NCBI GenBank assembly: GCA_002311835.1
Contig: DBZY01000053.1
Location: 7,015-14,363 of the forward strand
DNA length: 7,349 bases
Direction: 5' to 3'
DNA from: Proteobacteria bacterium UBA1148
GTDB lineage: Bacteria > Pseudomonadota > Gammaproteobacteria > Steroidobacterales > Rariloculaceae
The notes beneath the pieces are model-generated. The model worked only from the letters and a program-made list of their open reading frames with translations. It made no database searches and was not told the DNA's origin. This document shows positions 6,141-7,349 of the stretch, one piece after another. A program made the translations under genes and the position numbers. How positions within the stretch are numbered: position 1 is the stretch's first letter; the number at the start of each line of letters is the position of its first letter.

Positions 6141-6866
6141 ATGCGACAGGTTGTACTTGATACAGAAACGACGGGTCTTGAGCCCGGGGCGGGTCATCGC
6201 ATCATCGAAATTGGTTGTGTCGAGCTCCTTAACCGCCGGCCTACTCAACAGTCTTTTCACCGTTATGTGAATCCCGAACGGGCTGTCGATCTCGGTGCGC
6301 TAGAGGTACATGGGATTGATGATGACTTTTTGTCTATGCAACCCCTGTTCCAGGATGTAGCCGAGGAATTTCTCGATTTTGTGTCCGGTGCTGAACTGGT
6401 AATTCATAATGCTGACTTCGACGTCGCTTTTATTAATCAAGAGCTTGGGAGGCTTGAGGTGTCGACGCAAGACATCACCCAGTGCTGCGATATCCTCGAT
6501 ACACTGGCCCTAGCCCGCCGCCTACATCCTGGGCAGCGCAATAGTTTAGATGCCTTGGCAAAGCGCTATCAGGTGGATAACTCCAAGCGGGAGCTTCACG
6601 GAGCACTGCTTGACGCACAGATCCTTGCCGAGGTTTATCTGGCCATGACGGGAGGGCAGGCCAGTCTTTCACTTGAAGAGGACTCGGAACTTATTCAGAC
6701 GCAAGCCCTCAAGGTTGTGCCAGTGGATCGGGACGGCTTGACGCTAGTTGTTCCTAGCGCCTCAGCAGATGAGATGGCTGCTCACCAGGCAATGCTCAAT
6801 GCTCTAGCAGCGCAGCGTGAAGAGCCGACTCTCTGGGAGAGTATCGAGTCCGAAGATTCTCAGTAA
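6141..6866 (+). CDS. dnaQ: DNA polymerase III epsilon subunit, 3'-5' proofreading exonuclease
   Basis: 241 residues, close to E. coli DnaQ (243). It is the proofreading subunit of the Pol III core, removing mispaired 3' ends during replication. The DEDDh exonuclease residues are complete: Asp7 and Glu9 (VLDTETTG), Asp94 in the Exo II motif HNADFDVAF, and His153 and Asp158 in HGALLDAQ. QASLSL (173-178) follows the exonuclease domain where E. coli has the beta-clamp-binding motif QTSMAF. The C-terminal part (about 185-241), ending in a conserved EMAAH...TLW pattern, is the segment that binds the polymerase subunit alpha. The ATG at 6141 matches the E. coli start of homology (TRQIVLDTETTG); no ribosome site is obvious. 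It lies 88 nt after rnhA with no terminator between, so read-through transcription is possible. Confidence 0.97.
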   Translation: MRQVVLDTETTGLEPGAGHRIIEIGCVELLNRRPTQQSFHRYVNPERAVDLGALEVHGIDDDFLSMQPLFQDVAEEFLDFVSGAELVIHNADFDVAFINQELGRLEVSTQDITQCCDILDTLALARRLHPGQRNSLDALAKRYQVDNSKRELHGALLDAQILAEVYLAMTGGQASLSLEEDSELIQTQALKVVPVDRDGLTLVVPSASADEMAAHQAMLNALAAQREEPTLWESIESEDSQ

Positions 6867-6969
6867 GCTTTTATTTACGGCGCGCTAATTTTTTGCAGGA
6901 CTTTGCTCAAGCGGCTAATATCTCGCTCTTCGATCGCTTCATATAAAAGTAAGAAAATCTGGAGATTCA
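6867..6969. promoter_or_regulatory. Spacer between dnaQ and the transporter, possible promoter
   Basis: This 103-bp AT-rich spacer shows no strong terminator after dnaQ. TATAAA at 6942-6947 looks like a -10 box about 23 nt before the transporter ATG, but no good -35 lies at the right distance. GGAG at 6961-6964, 5 nt before the ATG at 6970, is a clear ribosome binding site for the transporter. Confidence 0.35.
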
Positions 6970-7349
6970 ATGGAAGCCTTAGTTTTTAATAATGAAATGT
7001 TGATTTCAGGAATTATTCTGGCCGTTACATTTACGGCAATATTTACTGAGCAACTGCATGGCTTTGAGCGACCAAAAGTAGCTATGGTCGGTGCCGTAAC
7101 CATGATCATTGTAGGACAAATATTTGGGTTCTACTCGCCCGCGGAAGCAATTGAGGCGGTTGATTGGAATGTTATTTTCCTGCTAGCTGGAATGATGACA
7201 ATCGTTTCGGTCATGATCCCCACTGGTGGGTTCAATTGGATGGCTTACAAGATTGCAGCGCTGAGTAAAGGGCGACAGTTTTTTATGCTGGTCTTGCTGG
7301 GGACCGCTATTACGGTTTTATCACTCCTGTTAGACAATGTAACGACCGT
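6970..7349 (+). CDS. ArsB/NhaD-family membrane transporter, 5' part, cut by the window end
   Basis: The frame stays open from the ATG at 6970 to the window edge, giving 126 complete codons. GGAG at 6961-6964 is a good ribosome site. The product is strongly hydrophobic, with membrane segments at about 9-27, 36-55, 66-86 and 104-120. Family-like stretches are ERPKVAMVGA (33-42), AVDWNVIFLLAGMMTIVSVM (63-82), PTGGFNWMAYKIAALSKG (84-101) and LLLDNVTT (119-126). This pattern fits the ion transporter superfamily branch containing ArsB arsenite permeases, NhaD Na+/H+ antiporters and the P-protein. These act in the inner membrane, usually as ion-coupled carriers. The substrate cannot be told from this fragment: arsenite, Na+ and other ions remain open. 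About two thirds of the protein lies outside the window. Confidence 0.87.
   Translation, partial: MEALVFNNEMLISGIILAVTFTAIFTEQLHGFERPKVAMVGAVTMIIVGQIFGFYSPAEAIEAVDWNVIFLLAGMMTIVSVMIPTGGFNWMAYKIAALSKGRQFFMLVLLGTAITVLSLLLDNVTT

Noticed and set aside
1..7349. Search for mobile elements, CRISPR repeats, toxin-antitoxin pairs or a novel defence system.
   Set aside because: No spaced direct repeats, transposase-like or phage-like frames were seen, and nearly all of the sequence is accounted for by recognised core genes.

Overview
The window reads as chromosomal housekeeping DNA from a gammaproteobacterium. Protein resemblances (PpiD, FabI, MltD, YafS-like methyltransferase, RnhA, DnaQ) and gene order both point there. 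In E. coli, mltD, gloB, yafS, rnhA and dnaQ are neighbours. In Pseudomonas, ppiD, fabI, mltD, gloB, a methyltransferase, rnhA and dnaQ lie close together. Here the same set is compacted, gloB is absent from its usual place, and mltD and fabI form one leftward unit. The species cannot be named from the sequence alone.

Layout: (1) 1-44 is the 3' half of a tRNA-Asp(GUC), followed by a likely terminator hairpin. (2) 123-2135 (+) is ppiD, a membrane-anchored periplasmic chaperone with a parvulin domain. (3) About 95 bp of AT-rich convergent spacer follows. (4) fabI (minus) and mltD (minus) are probably one transcript, mltD first. The 47-nt gap between them carries an 11-codon mini-ORF with its own ribosome binding site, whose stop overlaps the fabI start. 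(5) A divergent control region lies at about 4763-4868. (6) A rightward run follows: a YafS-like methyltransferase overlapping rnhA, then dnaQ. (7) From 6970 to the window end lies the 5' part of an ArsB/NhaD-family membrane transporter, which is open at the edge.

Functionally the genes cover envelope protein folding (PpiD), fatty acid elongation (FabI), peptidoglycan turnover (MltD), RNA:DNA hybrid removal (RnhA), replication proofreading (DnaQ) and ion transport. I found no mobile element, CRISPR array, phage gene or evident new system. The most interesting details are the coupled mini-ORF before fabI, the histidine-complete parvulin domain of PpiD, the missing gloB, and overlapping alternative start codons between mltD and the methyltransferase.
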